Of a DNA stretch of 64,000 nt, positions 46,965-59,250 are shown piece after piece. Source of the stretch: Rhizomys pruinosus (Eukaryota; Chordata; Mammalia; Rodentia; Spalacidae); the NCBI GenBank assembly GCA_009823505.1, contig VZQC01012376.1:2852182-2916181 (forward strand), written 5' to 3'. The position numbers and the translations under genes were made by a program. Every line of letters begins with the position of its first letter. Position 1 is the first letter of the stretch. The notes under the pieces are model-generated. The model saw only the letters and a list, made by a program, of their open reading frames with translations. It was not told where the DNA came from and searched no databases.

Positions 46965-47412
46965 NNNNNNNNNNNNNNNNNNNNNNNNNNNNNNNNNNNN
47001 NNNNNNNNNNNNNNNNNNNNNNNNNNNNNNNNNNNNNNNNNNNNNNNNNNNNNNNNNNNNNNNNNNNNNNNNNNNNNNNNNNNNNNNNNNNNNNNNNNNN
47101 NNNNNNNNNNNNNNNNNNNNNNNNNNNNNNNNNNNNNNNNNNNNNNNNNNNNNNNNNNNNNNNNNNNNNNNNNNNNNNNNNNNNNNNNNNNNNNNNNNNN
47201 NNNNNNNNNNNNNNNNNNNNNNNNNNNNNNNNNNNNNNNNNNNNNNNNNNNNNNNNNNNNNNNNNNNNNNNNNNNNNNNNNNNNNNNNNNNNNNNNNNNN
47301 NNNNNNNNNNNNNNNNNNNNNNNNNNNNNNNNNNNNNNNNNNNNNNNNNNNNNNNNNNNNNNNNNNNNNNNNNNNNNNNNNNNNNNNNNNNNNNNNNNNN
47401 NNNNNNNNNNNN
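46965..47412. other. Assembly gap, 448 N
   Basis: The flanks are an antisense B2 and a sense B1, so the gap probably contains the rest of these two SINEs. Frames read across it have no meaning. Confidence 1.
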
Positions 47413-47550
47413 ACTGGGACGGCAGAGGCAGGTGGATCCTCTGGAGTGCAAGGCCCAGCTCTGGTCAACATAGCAAGGTTGCCAGGCCAGCGACTTGGGG
47501 CTACTAGAGAAGACCCCCATGTCTCAAAAAGACCAACAAAAAAAAAAAAG
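47413..47550 (+). mobile_element. B1 SINE 3' part, after the gap
   Basis: 'ggcagaggcaggtggatcct' to 'gtctcaaaaagaccaac' with many small indels relative to other B1 copies here, which suggests poorer base quality near the gap. Confidence 0.8.
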
Positions 47551-47556
47551 TACGTT

Positions 47557-47790
47557 TTGTGTGGCTTGGAGAGAGACTCAACAGGTTAAGAGCACAAGTT
47601 GCTCTTCAAATAGACCTGGGTTTGATTTCCAGCAGCCACATGGTGGCTAACAACCATCTGTAACCTGATTTTAGTGATCTGACACCCCTTTCTGACACGT
47701 CAGATTTGCATGTCAGGGTGCATACATCAAGGTCCACTATATACTGCGCAATAAACACAATAAAAAAAAAATTAAAAAAAAAAAACAAAA
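47557..47790 (+). mobile_element. B2 SINE, sense
   Basis: 'gcttggagagagactcaaca' head, 'ctaacaaccatctgtaacct' middle, A-rich tail. Confidence 0.85.
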
Positions 47791-47969
47791 ACAAATAAAT
47801 AAATACTTCTTTTAAAAACGAAATGTAGTTTGTTATGTCTATCGTTTATTGTTCTTCTGTGGTGGTTTTTATCTACCTAACCACAAAAGCAGTATTTCTA
47901 TTATTTATTATTGTTATTTTTGGGCATAGGATCTTTGTCCTGCAGTGCGGTGTACCGATATGCCTGGCA

Positions 47970-48165
47970 GTTTCTTTTTTTTTTTTTTTTTTTTTTTTCT
48001 TTTTTTGTATTTTGTGATACAGGTCTCCTCTGTAGCCCAGCGATCCTGGAACTCACTATGTAGACCAGGCTGGCCGTTTGAAACTAGAGAGATCCTCCTT
48101 GCCTCTGCCTCCCCAGTGCTGGGATTAAGAAGGCAGATGGATGTTTACCACACCTGGCTAGTTTT
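47970..48165 (-). mobile_element. B1 SINE, antisense
   Basis: Long T run, then 'cccagcgatcctggaactca' to 'taccacacctggctag'. Confidence 0.85.
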
Positions 48166-48774
48166 CTGGTCTTTTTTTAAAAAAATATTTTTTATTGTTA
48201 TAATTTTTCAAGCTCGATCAATCCACACTTAGACTCAGTTCCCTTTCCATGCCCCACCCAAACACTGATGTTCATATACTTCTGCCATATATGTCTACTA
48301 TCTTTTTCTGAGTCTTCTCAGAGTTTTTTCAAAGCAAGAGATTATTTTTTGGTGCGAAGAACTCACTGTGTGTGCAGTCTTTTTCTTTTCTCCTCAGTTC
48401 TTAATTGTTGTTCCTCAACTTGTATTGCTTCAACTAGTGGTGTGTGTGTGTGTGTATGCTGTGGTGGTGTATGTTTGCTCACCCTGATTACTAAAAATTA
48501 TGTTTTTGAAAACAAAACTATGTGTGATTTTCAAGATTCATATTTCAGGATTCACATTTTTCCATTTTTGATTTTTATATTACTCTAAAAATATGCATAC
48601 ATAACCCCCCCACCAAACTATACCAAGATTCCAAAGTCTGAAAATACATGGTTAATTCTAGAACCTTGTTAGGGATTTCATATTATAGAGCACAGTGTGC
48701 CATCTTTAGTAAAAAGACAGTTTAAAAAGAAGTTATAAAAAAGAAAAAAAAGAAAAGGCACAGTTGTTTTTGCC

Positions 48775-49520
48775 TTCTTTACTGTGTCTTACTGGCAAAT
48801 GCAGCTACCCTGTGGCTGCCACTGCTTTTGCTGTCCTTCAAAGACATGAGACACAGCTTTTCAACCTTCCAATATGGACTGAAGACTCATGTCTCTCCAA
48901 GAATCCTTCAAACCTTCAGTGCTAGATGGGGACTGCTGAGACATCCAGCTTGTGGACTGAGCTACTGGGGTTTCAGCCTCTTCAGAGTACAGACTGCCAT
49001 TGCTGGACTATCCAGGCTGTATCACGGAGACCAGTACAGGAAGACCAAGACAGGATGCGCTGCTTACTGGACCTCATTTGGTGACCATGGGAAGGGAAAA
49101 CCCCAGTGTGGAGCATAAGAGCAGAACTGATGGTGGTTTGGGCCTGCCAAGGAGGAGCCTTCAAACGTGACATCTTTCAGCCTAATAAAGAAAAAAATTC
49201 ATAAGCTGAAGATGCTAAAACCTATGATATATGTGGCATGTATATGTGCATATTTTGGGGTGATGCAAATTGGAAGGAATAACAACAACAACAACAACAA
49301 GACTGGGTCAAAGAACTGACTGAAATGGTGAACTGCTCGGAGCAATTCTGCATCGAAAATTTTAAAAGAGACTGAGAAAAAGATGCAAAACATATTTGAC
49401 AGAATGCATGAGCTCTGGTGGGGTGGGGTGGGGTGGGGGCAAGGAAGGGGGCACAGGTCTAGATTTGATTGGAAATTTTGTATGAAATGTGCAAAGCTTC
49501 AATAAAAATTGGCTTTGAAT
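48775..49520 (+). mobile_element. Longest copy of the unclassified family X repeat
   Basis: The last 160 bp (49360-49520) match 34460-34625 and 22107-22429. The part before it has 'ggactgctgagacatccagc' and 'gactgccattgctggactat', rodent-repeat wording I cannot assign. Whether the whole stretch is one element is uncertain. Confidence 0.45.
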
Positions 49521-49669
49521 AAAAAAGCACAGTTGCTTTCAGATAACGAGAAAAAGTACTGATCTCTGAGTTATATGTTTGACCTCTATTTCCAATTTCT
49601 ATTCTGTTTTGTTTTGGGGAAGGGAGGCACATAACTGGAGAGTGATGACAACATTGCTATCAGAAGTAT

Positions 49670-49790
49670 GTTTACAGCTGTGGATGCAGCTCAGTGGAAG
49701 AGTGTGTTTCGCACTCATGTTGCCTTGGGCTCAATACACAGCGCACGTACACACAGAAATGATTGATTCAAAGATGTAGGAAAAATAAAT
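49670..49790 (+). mobile_element. ID/B4-like SINE fragment
   Basis: 'gctgtggatgcagctcagtg' 'gaagagtgtgtttcgcac' resembles the tRNA-Ala-derived ID head. Confidence 0.5.
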
Positions 49791-50567
49791 AGGTAGGATG
49801 TGACTTAATTGTTGTGGAGGTTGGCTGGTTAAGAGCAGAAATTAATTTCTTAAGCAAGCCTCTGAGGTCTAGAGATAGCATAGATGCATGAGACTTTGAG
49901 AAAATAATGATAGCTTTGGTGATGAGACACAGGGAGACACAAAGACTCTGAAGTATGGGAGTAAAGTGATGGGATGGAAATGATGCATCTGAAATAGCAA
50001 TTCTCCATCAGGAGCTAGTTTTTCAGAGAAACCAGTCACTAGGGTTTTGGCATGTTGAAAGTGGTGTTGAACATCTGCCAGCCAGTCAGGAATTGACTCT
50101 GCTGCTGGGGACAGGGTCTGCTTTCCAGTGGAGCGTAGGAAGAAGATCACAGTTCAGAGAGCAGGCTGCCCTAATGTTTCAGATCCTTTCAAAGACCATA
50201 GGAAAATGAGACTTGTGCTTGCCAGTCAGTTTCTTCCTACCTATAGAAGAAAGACCATAGTGGATTGGGCTGGTGAGGTGCTGTGTGTGTGACAGCGCCT
50301 TTACTGCTAGAAATGACCATGGGCCACACACGAGGCACAGAACCAAATGCTCTCGTGAGCATGTAGGTGTAAGTTAACCAACCCTTCATGCAAAACGCTG
50401 ATCTTTCCCTTCCATTTATGACGTGAGACACATGTTCCTTCTAGGTGCTTTGTCTGAGTAGGGTAAGCTGTCTGAGCTGTTTCTAGTTCTGATTTACTTT
50501 GTATGTATTTTTTTCTCTTATTATGTTGTCATTATGTCAAGGTGGCCTTTGCTCCATTACTTTGTTT

Positions 50568-50786
50568 TTTTTTTTTTGTTATTTTCATGTGTATGAATGT
50601 ACTATCTGCATGTAGGTTTGTGCACCTATGTTGTGCAATGCCATGGAGGTCAGAAGAGGGTGTCGGATTCCCCTGGAACTGGAGTTAAAGACGGTTCTCA
50701 GCCGCCATGTGGGTGCTGGGGATCGAACCCAGATCCTCTGCAAGAGCAGTCGGTGCTCTTAACCGCTAGGCCATCTCTCCAGCCCC
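50568..50786 (-). mobile_element. B2 SINE, antisense, young
   Basis: Full length, with intact B box (reversed 'ggatcgaacc') and clean head 'ggccatctctccagcccc'. Confidence 0.92.
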
Positions 50787-50865
50787 GTGCTCCATTACTT
50801 TGATCATGTGATTTTGGCAAGCGTTTGCGCGTTGTTTTTCTAGCCTATTGTATTCACTGAAAGAT

Positions 50866-51092
50866 TTTTTTTTAATTATTTTTATTTTTTTATGTGCATG
50901 AGTATATTGCTTGCATGTGTGTAAGTGCACCTGTGCCATGCAGTGACCACACAGGTCAGAAGAAGGTATTGGATCCCCTGGAACTGGAATTACAGACAGT
51001 TTTCAGCCACCGTGTGGATGTTGGGAATCAACCCTGGGTCCTCTGCAAGTACAGCCAGTGCTCTTAACCTCTGAGCCATTTCTCCAGCCCCC
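50866..51092 (-). mobile_element. B2 SINE, antisense
   Basis: Full length, ending 'gagccatttctccagcccc'. Tandem orientation with the copy at 50568. Confidence 0.9.
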
Positions 51093-51104
51093 AAGATCTT
51101 TTTC

Positions 51105-51230
51105 TTTAAAGACAAGGTCTTGTAATTTAAGTCCAAACTGGGTCTAATCTTGGTATCTGGCCCAAGCTGGCCCCAAATTCATCGAATTTTCCTGCCTAGA
51201 CTCCTGAGTTCTGGTATTACACCAGATTTG
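51105..51230 (-). mobile_element. Old B1-like fragment, antisense
   Basis: 'gacaaggtcttgtaatttaa' ... 'ctcctgagttctggtattac' follows the B1 order. Confidence 0.4.
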
Positions 51231-52319
51231 AAATAAAACTCTACATTTAGTTTTGCATCATAATTAAAACAATAGTAACTGTAGGGAAACAATGAAGCAC
51301 TTGCCTCATGAGTTTGTTTTAAGATGAAACTGACGGATGTCACATGAAACAGTTTGACAATCATGAAGTGACATTCTAATATAAGGCCCTACTGGGATAT
51401 CATCAGCCATCATCAGCTCCATACTGATGGCTCTAGGTGTCCAGCCCAGATCTATCTCCTACATTTCATTCTCCTTCACATTTCTGTTAAATGGGAAGAC
51501 TGGATCAAATAGAGACTATTACATAGGAAAAGGGGAAGCTGTCAGTCATTAGTCAACTCAGAAGCAACTGTAAATCTGCCAGGCCAGACACCCAGGGTAT
51601 GGGTCTAAACTTGGACTCTGATAATAGAACCAGAAGAGAAAACAAGGTCACTTCAGATAAGATGTATTACTTTACCTATGAGAATGAAGAAAGCCAAATA
51701 GAATAGAAATCCCACCAAATGAAGCTGAAGATCTCAGAGTGACAGTCTCATCTGTCTTGTAGTTAAGATTTGAGTTGACTCATAAAAGATGTATCCTGAG
51801 AGAATTTAACAATAGACAAGTGCTGATAAACAAATCAGACTTCAGCCTTTGAAACTGTGCACAGTTTGGCCTTTAATTGTGTATCAATTAAGATCATGCA
51901 AAATGCACGTAATAGAAAACTGCTATTAATACTTACATTTAACTTTTTTTCCTCTCTACTATATAATAGGGGTGGGGGGGTCTTTCTTGGGATAGGGGCA
52001 TTTCTGTTTTGCCTCTCTAGCTGGTGGGATGTGCCCCCTTCAGGATGGACTTCCGTTCTGGCCCCTTTCATACTCCACACTTCAGGGTAATCAGAAAGGT
52101 GTGAGTTGTCTGTTCCTTTTCTTCCCGTTGAAAGGAACTTTTCTGGATGGCTTACCAGCAACTTCAGCTTGCATCTCACTAAGAATTGGTAATTCATGGA
52201 TTGATGAATATTTGTATGAAGTCAACAAAGCTTGTCCTTTGCTCCCCACAAAACTAGAGCAACTCTTCTTGGTGAGAGTTTTGAAAAGGGACTCGCAGTT
52301 TTAGTCCAAAGTGTAGTAA

Positions 52320-52410
52320 CAGGCTGGGAATGGTAGCAAATACCTGTGATCCCAGCTCTCTGGAGTTTATGGCCAGTCTGAGTTACTTAGTGAGACCTCC
52401 CTGCCCCCAA
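52320..52410 (+). mobile_element. Old B1-like fragment, sense
   Basis: 'ggctgggaatggtagcaaat' 'acctgtgatcccagctct', at high divergence. Confidence 0.45.
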
Positions 52411-52482
52411 GCAATGATAAATGAGGATTTATTAGATATACCTGCTATTCTTTTTTATTTTTTTATTTTTATTTTCTTTTTT

Positions 52483-52645
52483 AGTTTTTTTCCTTTTTTT
52501 GGTATTTTTGAGGCAGGGTCTCCCTTTTAGTACCAGCTTTCCTGGAGCTTGCTCTGTAGAACAGGCTGGCCTTGAACTCACAGAGATCCACTCACTTCTA
52601 CCTCCTGAGTGCTGGGATTAAAGGCAGGTGCCACCATGCCTGGCT
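52483..52645 (-). mobile_element. B1 SINE, antisense
   Basis: acctgctattctttt on both sides (about 52440 and 52647) is the target duplication. Confidence 0.9.
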
Positions 52646-52659
52646 TACCTGCTATTCTT

Positions 52660-52893
52660 TTTAAAAAATGTTTTTAATTATTTTTTATTTTATGTGTATA
52701 AGTGTATTGCTTGCACGTGTGTAAGTGTATTGCCTGCAGGTGTGTAAGTGGACTCAAGCTGTGGTATCCTGCAGTGCTCATGGATGTCAGAAGAAGACAT
52801 TGGATTCCCTGGAACTGGGTGCTGGGAATCAAAACCTGGGTCTTCTCCAAGAGCAGTCAGTGCTCTTAACTGCTGAGCCATCTCTCTAAACCT
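52660..52893 (-). mobile_element. B2 SINE, antisense, with a 23-bp internal duplication
   Basis: agtgtattgc..gtgtgta occurs at 52701 and 52724. The head 'gagccatctctctaaacctc' is degenerate. Confidence 0.88.
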
Positions 52894-53714
52894 CAAGTAC
52901 ATTTATTTAATCCTCAGGAATATAGCATTATTATTTTCATTTATTTAATCCTCAGGAATATCCCATTATTATTTTCATAATTTTTTGAATGACAAAACTG
53001 AGGACTAGAAAGTTTAAGGAACTTGTTTAATGAAGTTCAGATTACATGTTTAGACCACATACTTTCACCACAGTATTACACTAATTAATAAGCTTGGAAA
53101 TCAGGCAGGTAAAGATGAAATATTTAAAACCATTGGCCCAAGGTAACACAAACCAACCGTTTTCTGTCCCTAGGTATGCTCTAATATGTGCTAGTCTTGA
53201 AGAGGTGAGTATATTTTGGCTTCCTGTGGTTTTTAAACCCTGAAAACTGTATTTTTCTTTTAGAAATCTTTTCTTGGCTTGGAAGTTCCCAGAAAGCAGT
53301 ATATCTTGGTGGTACAGAGAGCATAGTCCCTGGGTTTGAATCCTGATGTTGCCAGTTTTACTATGACCTGAGATAACCATATACCTCTTTGCTATTTTAG
53401 TAGTCTCAGATATAAAATGGGTTAATCATAGTAGAAATCTCAGGTTTCTGAGAGGAATAGATGTGTTCATACAGTGAAGCTGCTCAGTGCTCTGTCTAGC
53501 ACATGACTAAACAGTTTCTGATCTGATTAAATTGTTTATCAAAAATAGACAGTCTAAATTAAACCTAACACATTTTCTGCTGCCTAGTCGGTTGCTGTTT
53601 GCTGAGTGTATAGAATAGATGAAAATAATGATGAACGCTTTGTTTTCTTGGTTTGTGCTTCTCATACTGATTGGAATACAAATGAGATTGAGGATGAGCT
53701 AATTACTCTTTTCA

Positions 53715-53795
53715 CAGTGTTGGGAATCGAACCCATGTCCTTGCAATTTGAGGCAAGTGCCTTACCAGCTGAGTGGCACTCCAGTTGGGGATAAG
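53715..53795 (-). mobile_element. tRNA/ID-like SINE fragment, antisense
   Basis: 'ttgggaatcgaacccatgtc' 'gccttaccagctgagtgg' is the reversed tRNA-like head of ID/B4-type SINEs. Confidence 0.45.
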
Positions 53796-53799
53796 GGTT

Positions 53800-53955
53800 T
53801 TTTTTTTTTTTTTTTTAAGAGACAGGGTTTTCCTGTGGCCCCAGCTAACTTAGAACTTGCATGTATGACCAGGCTGGCCTTGAATCTCACAAAGATTCAC
53901 CTTCCTCTGTCTCCAGAGTGCTGGGAGCAAGGGTGTGTGCCACCACACCCTGCAA
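53800..53955 (-). mobile_element. B1 SINE, antisense
   Basis: T run, then 'gacagggttttcctgtggcc' to 'gccaccacaccctgcaa'. Confidence 0.85.
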
Positions 53956-53963
53956 GATGTGTT

Positions 53964-54085
53964 TTCTTTTTTTCTTTGGTCTTTTCGAGACAGGGTCTCC
54001 CTATAGCCCCAGCTGTCCTGGAACTCACTCTGTAGACCAGGCTGGCCTTGAACTCACAAAGACCCGCCTGCCTCTGCCTCCCAAG
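53964..54085 (-). mobile_element. B1 SINE, antisense, 5'-truncated
   Basis: GATGTGTT at 53956-53963 and 54086-54093 is the target duplication. The B1 ends at 'ctgcctctgcctcccaa', so its first part is missing. It inserted beside the B1 at 53800. Confidence 0.85.
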
Positions 54086-57000
54086 GATGTGTTATTTTTA
54101 ATGCTTGTATCAAGACCAATGGTCAGTATTGTGTTACTTATCTTGTGTTAAGTTTTCAGGTCCCTTTTATTTCTAAAGCTATCACTTTTACTGAGATTGT
54201 GTTGAAAAGTATTGTATACATCCGAAGTACTGTCAGTGATGTTAAAGTTTAGGTTATTGCTTTAAAAAAATGGATGTTAATGTCTTTGAATCTTTTAATG
54301 TCACATTTCCAAGTACTATCAATTACCCATTAAATATTAATTTTATCACAGGAACAGTAATGTAATCAGCAGTAAAGTGACTTTAGATGGCAGCCGCACT
54401 TACCAGTGAGATTAGAACTGGCAGCTCGGGATTTATGTCATCCCAGCTGCTTCTGAGCACTCTTTTTGCATTTGCCTCTTCCGTTTGAACAACATGAGAT
54501 TTAAACCCTTTTAAAGGGAACCGACTCATCTCAGTTCATGTCTCTCCGGCATCAGGGAAAATGCTGCATAATACTAGGATGACAGCCCCACCTCTGATGT
54601 CACCCAGGATGGTATGATCCTCTCGGAGCCTGTGCCTGCTTCCTGCTGCTGCACTGGAGGAATGGTTACATTAAAGCTAACTCCCAGCATCTCAGTTATC
54701 TCCTTGGAAGTAGTTTTCACAATTATAGAAAAGCCCTACGGTGGCTGTTTTCGGTAAGCTACCAAGGTAGAGAGAGACCAAGGCTGAGCACAGCAGGAAA
54801 GCAGGCTGCTTGCCTTTGTGAGGGGCTGAGGCGGCAGCTCCTGGGCTCGGCTCCGGTTCCAAGTGCTCAAAGTGCTCTTCCATTTACATCACCGTGTGCA
54901 GTGCAGGGCAAAAGGGGCCGCCAGGAAATTCGAAACTAATTTGCTTCCAGTTGACTAGAACAGCATATTTCGCATTAGCTTGCTGCTTTTCTAGCTAACT
55001 TTTCTCAAGCATTAAACTGATGAACTGGGCATTTTCTATGATCAATGGGTAACTGCTGGAGCTACAGTAATCTCTGTGAGTAACCTCTATTTGTAGGTCT
55101 ATGCAGGCAAATATATTTTATTTATCTCTTGTGAAATGCTTCTGTGAGATTTTCTGTCTGTATTGCTTTTGCTTTCTGGTGTTATCTTTGGGCTATCCCA
55201 GTAGGAGACTCTTGGGGGCTAGCCCAGGTTCTGCTGAATTCTGCCATAGAGGAGCAGACAATTAATATTCTGGGGTACGCTGTCAACCAGTCTTTAATTT
55301 CCCAGATATCAGAAAGATGCCACCTGCCCTCCAAATGTCTTTGCCCAGTACCTCACCTGGCTTTAACTCGGAATGTTTATTTTAGTATCTGACTTTGAAT
55401 TTTCCGAAATTTTATTTGAAATGGGAAGCAGAACACTGTTCTTACTTGTAACTTTCCTTCCGTTCCTGTTTTTCCCCAGGCACTTTTCCTAGATACATAG
55501 CATTCTGTCACTCTGTTTCTGTTATTTATTTTTTTTTGTGATGCATTATATAGGCAGAAAGAAGGAAAGGGGCTACTCCGCAGCTTAGAAAGACATCAGA
55601 TTGTGGTGTTGGATGGGCTAGGGGAGGAGTTTCTCTTAAAGAACCCGAACTCCCTTTCATCTACAAGCCTGAAGCACAGCTCAGAAGGAATCCTAGCAGC
55701 AAAGAGGGAACTGAAAACGACTTCAAAAGTAGCACCAAGAATGCTCTCACTGGAGTTGTGGCCGAGGTTGAGTCTCTCCTGGAATTATAGCAGCTCTTTT
55801 ATAATTCTTCAATGTGAAAAGCACCACTTTTATAGTCATTTAAAATTTATTTTTCTCTCTCGGGAGACTGAGTTTCAACTTTGTCAAATGTCATTATAGA
55901 TAAACTTGGAATTATTTAGACCAGTTTGTAGACTGAATCCTGAGCTTAAACTCTAATACTTAGCATGGACATCACTGAATTCAAATGTGGATCAGCTGAG
56001 GCTTGGTACCAGCTGGGGCTGGAGGTTGCTTGCTGACCCTGAGTCTGTCTTGAGAGGCAGCCGTTAGGGGGTACACAGCCATTAGGGGGTGCACAGCTGC
56101 AGTTTGTCATGCTGCTGATAACTCCAGCTGCTTGGTCCTCATAATGATTTTTTTAAGGAAGCATATATGTTTTGAAACCTCAATTTTAATTTGTGTTAAA
56201 CTATTTAATAAAAAGTGCATAAGATATTTACACCAATACCTGTTAACTTTTTAAAAGGAAGCTTGCTGTAATGGTACTCTGGAGTTAAGATTTTAATTTA
56301 AATTTTTTTTTCACTTTTAAAGCATAATAAAAACTACAGAGTAAGTGGAAAGAAAACTTAAAACTGAATTATAAGTAGAAAATGGACAGAATAGATGAAC
56401 GGGAGAATATCAGAATAGAAAAGGCCGACTGCAAAAAACACACAGCAAGTGTGTAAAAAAGCAAAAATTGAGAAGTAGTGAAAGACAGTTGGGGAATCGT
56501 TCTGGTTGAATAAAGGAATTGAAGCTTTAAAGAAGAAGTGATTTAAAGATAAGCTCAAATTCAGCTCCTGTGATTTCTTTTCCTCAGTGGGAACAGTGCT
56601 TTGTAAGGCTGGAGAGACTGTACTCTAAAATGAATGGGCTGTTCCTTTTCTCGTTCTTCTGACCTTCTGCATGCGATTTGCGTGCTGCTCCCTATTTACT
56701 GAGCTTCCTCTGAAATTGACTGGCATGGTAAGCGACTATCATTCCTCTAGGGATTAGGATTGAATGAGAAAAATTGGGTTCTGAATCATTAGCATGTGAA
56801 ATTTAGTTTGTGGTAAGCCTGGCTGTAACTATTAGTCACTGGGGGAAGAAAGTCTAATTAATGGAACAGTCTGTATTTGTGTGCACATGCTAAAAGCTTG
56901 TGTAGTGGTTGGCAGGTCCTCTCGTGGCTTTTGCAGCACATGGTACCTTCAGGATGCATGCTTTTAGAGTGTTATCAGTGTCCACTAATCAGCATCCTCT

Positions 57001-57180
57001 GCTGGGTACTGTGGCCTCCACGATGTGACTTTTATTGGGGTGAAGAGTGTGTCCCAAATGCATTGCACTTGGATTCCTCATCTGGCAGTTTGGTATTACT
57101 CTCACTCATTTGCTGATGTTTTTATCATACAAATCCATTTTCTACTGCTGGGTGCATACATCTGATTATCCTCCTGCTTT
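54086..57180. other. SINE-free 3.1-kb intron interval
   Basis: No B1, B2, L1 or LTR was recognised. GC rises at 54380-54900, with several CAGCTG/CACCTC-type words. A 63-codon minus-strand frame lies at 54692-54883 without a recognised family. An 18-bp tandem pair is at 56058-56093. It is a candidate for conserved non-coding function or an alternative promoter, but nothing in the sequence proves this. Confidence 0.5.
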
Positions 57181-57181
57181 G

Positions 57182-57183
57182 TT

Positions 57184-57239
<56 letters not shown>
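57182..57239. repeat. (TTTA)n microsatellite
   Basis: About 14 pure units; the expanded tail of the antisense B2 that follows. Confidence 0.97.
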
Positions 57240-57463
57240 TTTCTGTATGTGTATGAATGTATTGTCTGCATTCAAGTTTGTGCACCCGTGTCGTGCAATG
57301 CCAAGGAGGTCAGAAGAGGGTGTCGGATTCCCCTGGATCTGGAGTTCTCCTGGAATTGGAGTTTCAGACGGTTCTCGGCCGCCATGTGGGTGCTGGGGAG
57401 CGAACCCGGGTCCTCTGCAAGAGCGGTCGGCGCTGTTAACCGCTAGGCCATCTCTCCAACCCC
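57240..57463 (-). mobile_element. B2 SINE, antisense, duplication subfamily
   Basis: 'ggatctggagttctcctgga' 'attggagtttcagacggt' carries the same small duplication as the B2 at 39153. It is very clean otherwise. Confidence 0.92.
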
Positions 57464-57664
57464 CTCCTGCTTTGTTTTAATGCAGTCTTTCAGTTGCCTT
57501 GAGAATGTAAGCTATGCATCACAGTGAAATCTGTGGAGATTTCTGATCACTGTTTTTCATAGTTAAAAATTATAGTTACTCGTAGGTGAAACGCATTTGT
57601 GGTATTTATACTCTCCAAGGCTTGATTTTTGTATTTGGTTTGTAAACAGGGACTTTGCTTTATA

Positions 57665-57828
57665 GTCTTTTTTTCTTTTCTTTTTGGTCTTTTTTGAGAC
57701 AGGGTCCCCGGTAGACCCAGCTGTCCTGGAACTCACTATGTAGACCAGGCTGGCCTTGAACTCACAGAGGTCTGCCTGCCTCTGCCTCATGAGTACTGGG
57801 ATTAAAGGCATTCGCCACCATGCCTGGT
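57665..57828 (-). mobile_element. B1 SINE, antisense
   Basis: 'ggtcttttttgagacagggt' to 'caccatgcctggtgg'. Confidence 0.92.
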
Positions 57829-58907
57829 GGCTTTATAGTCCTTTATTAACAAAAATTCAGACTGAAGGGTCAAAATTAGCACCCTTTTCCTATCTTTGGG
57901 AAAGAATTCCCCCAGGACAAGTTAGAGGAGTTTGCCTTTAGGTTGCTTTTGTAAAATTTCCAGTGTTAAGTACATTCAAGAATTTATAGTTTTCTTCTAC
58001 ATGACCTTGTTTAGAAACATCCCACATGGGAAGGAGGAAGACATGGTTTGGGTGGCTAGATGGCCCATGATGGAGAATCTGGGTGAAATGTGTGCTGCAC
58101 TCAGAAGATAGATTATAGGCTCTTTGCACAAGTGTACTAATACCTCAGCAAACTGAATTTGCTTATAATTTTATCCCCTAGTAATTCCCTAAAAAGCATG
58201 GTAAACTCCAGGGGAAATACTCTGGTTTTTATGTATTGAAAAACTTTGCTTTTCTCTCAGCTCTTACATTTTAAGTTCCTATATAATTTATTTAGGTTCA
58301 GATAGATATTAATTTAAGTTTTATTAATGGTCAAGTTGACATCGGCAGTTTTTGTGTAAGCGTAGTCATTGACCTTTGCTTGTGAGCGACATTTACAATG
58401 AACAGAAAACTCAGGAAGAAGGGATGTTCCAGCAGAGGCCCTTGATCTTTTCCTATCTTGAAAAGGACGTTGGAGCACTTGTTACTTACCAGGCATACCA
58501 ACACCAGATTGGAAAAGCTGAGCATGGAGACTTTATGGCCTCTGGGAACTTTGGATGTTGTCTACTTGATAACAATTGGATCTTTCAGTTAGGGGTAGGA
58601 TCTTGTGATTATGTTTTAGAATTTAAAAGTCGTCATTTCAATATTGACAGAATGATTTCTGGATGGTGGTGAAGTTTTCAAGAGCAATGCTTCTCATATT
58701 TTGCAGTGTGTATGAGTCATTTGGGCTTCTTTGTTGTAATTAATTAGTGCATGCGTGTGTGTTTTATAGGTGAGGATGAATTAGTGTGGGAGCTGGAGGG
58801 AGAGGTCTGGTGTCTTCCTCTTTCTCATCTGCCTTACTGCCTTGAGAACTGGAGCTGGCCGTTTTGGGCTAGGCTAGCTGACCAGCGAGCTCTCAGAATC
58901 CCCCTAT

Positions 58908-59082
58908 TGGGAAATAAGATAGTTCAGCAGGTAAGGGTGCTTGTTGCTAAGCCTGATGGGACCTGATGTTCAATCGCCAGAACCCACCCAGTTGCGGCGG
59001 AAAGAGAACCAGCCAGTTCTACAAGTTGTTCTTTCACCCCCACAAGCATGACATGACATGCCCCCATAAATAACAAATAATA
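58908..59082 (+). mobile_element. B3-like SINE, sense
   Basis: 'gatagttcagcaggtaaggg' 'tgcttgttgctaagcctgat' and 'caagttgttctttcaccccc' are the B3 head and middle, ending in an A/T tail. Confidence 0.65.
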
Positions 59083-59099
59083 AATGTTTAAAACAATGG

Positions 59100-59250
59100 A
59101 AACAGAATCCATGTGTCTCTACACCCCAATGTGGATGTCCTAGGCACCTGTAGCCATGCCTGGCTTTGCATGTGAGTGTCCGGGAGCTCAGGCCCCAGTG
59201 CTTGAGCAGCAAACCCGTTTACTCTCTGAACCATCTCCCCAACTCCTTGT
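59100..59250 (-). mobile_element. SINE-like fragment, antisense
   Basis: 'ggcacctgtagccatgcctg' ... 'ctctgaaccatctccccaac' looks like a reversed B3/B4 head. Confidence 0.45.

Noticed and set aside
46838..47589. Frames of 186-217 codons on both strands
   Set aside because: They are mostly undetermined bases.
54692..54883. 63-codon minus-strand frame in the SINE-free interval
   Set aside because: No family recognised, no splice or start context; kept only as part of the interval finding.
58376..58672. 98-codon forward frame of normal-looking composition
   Set aside because: No recognised domain and no convincing splice sites; length is within chance for this window.
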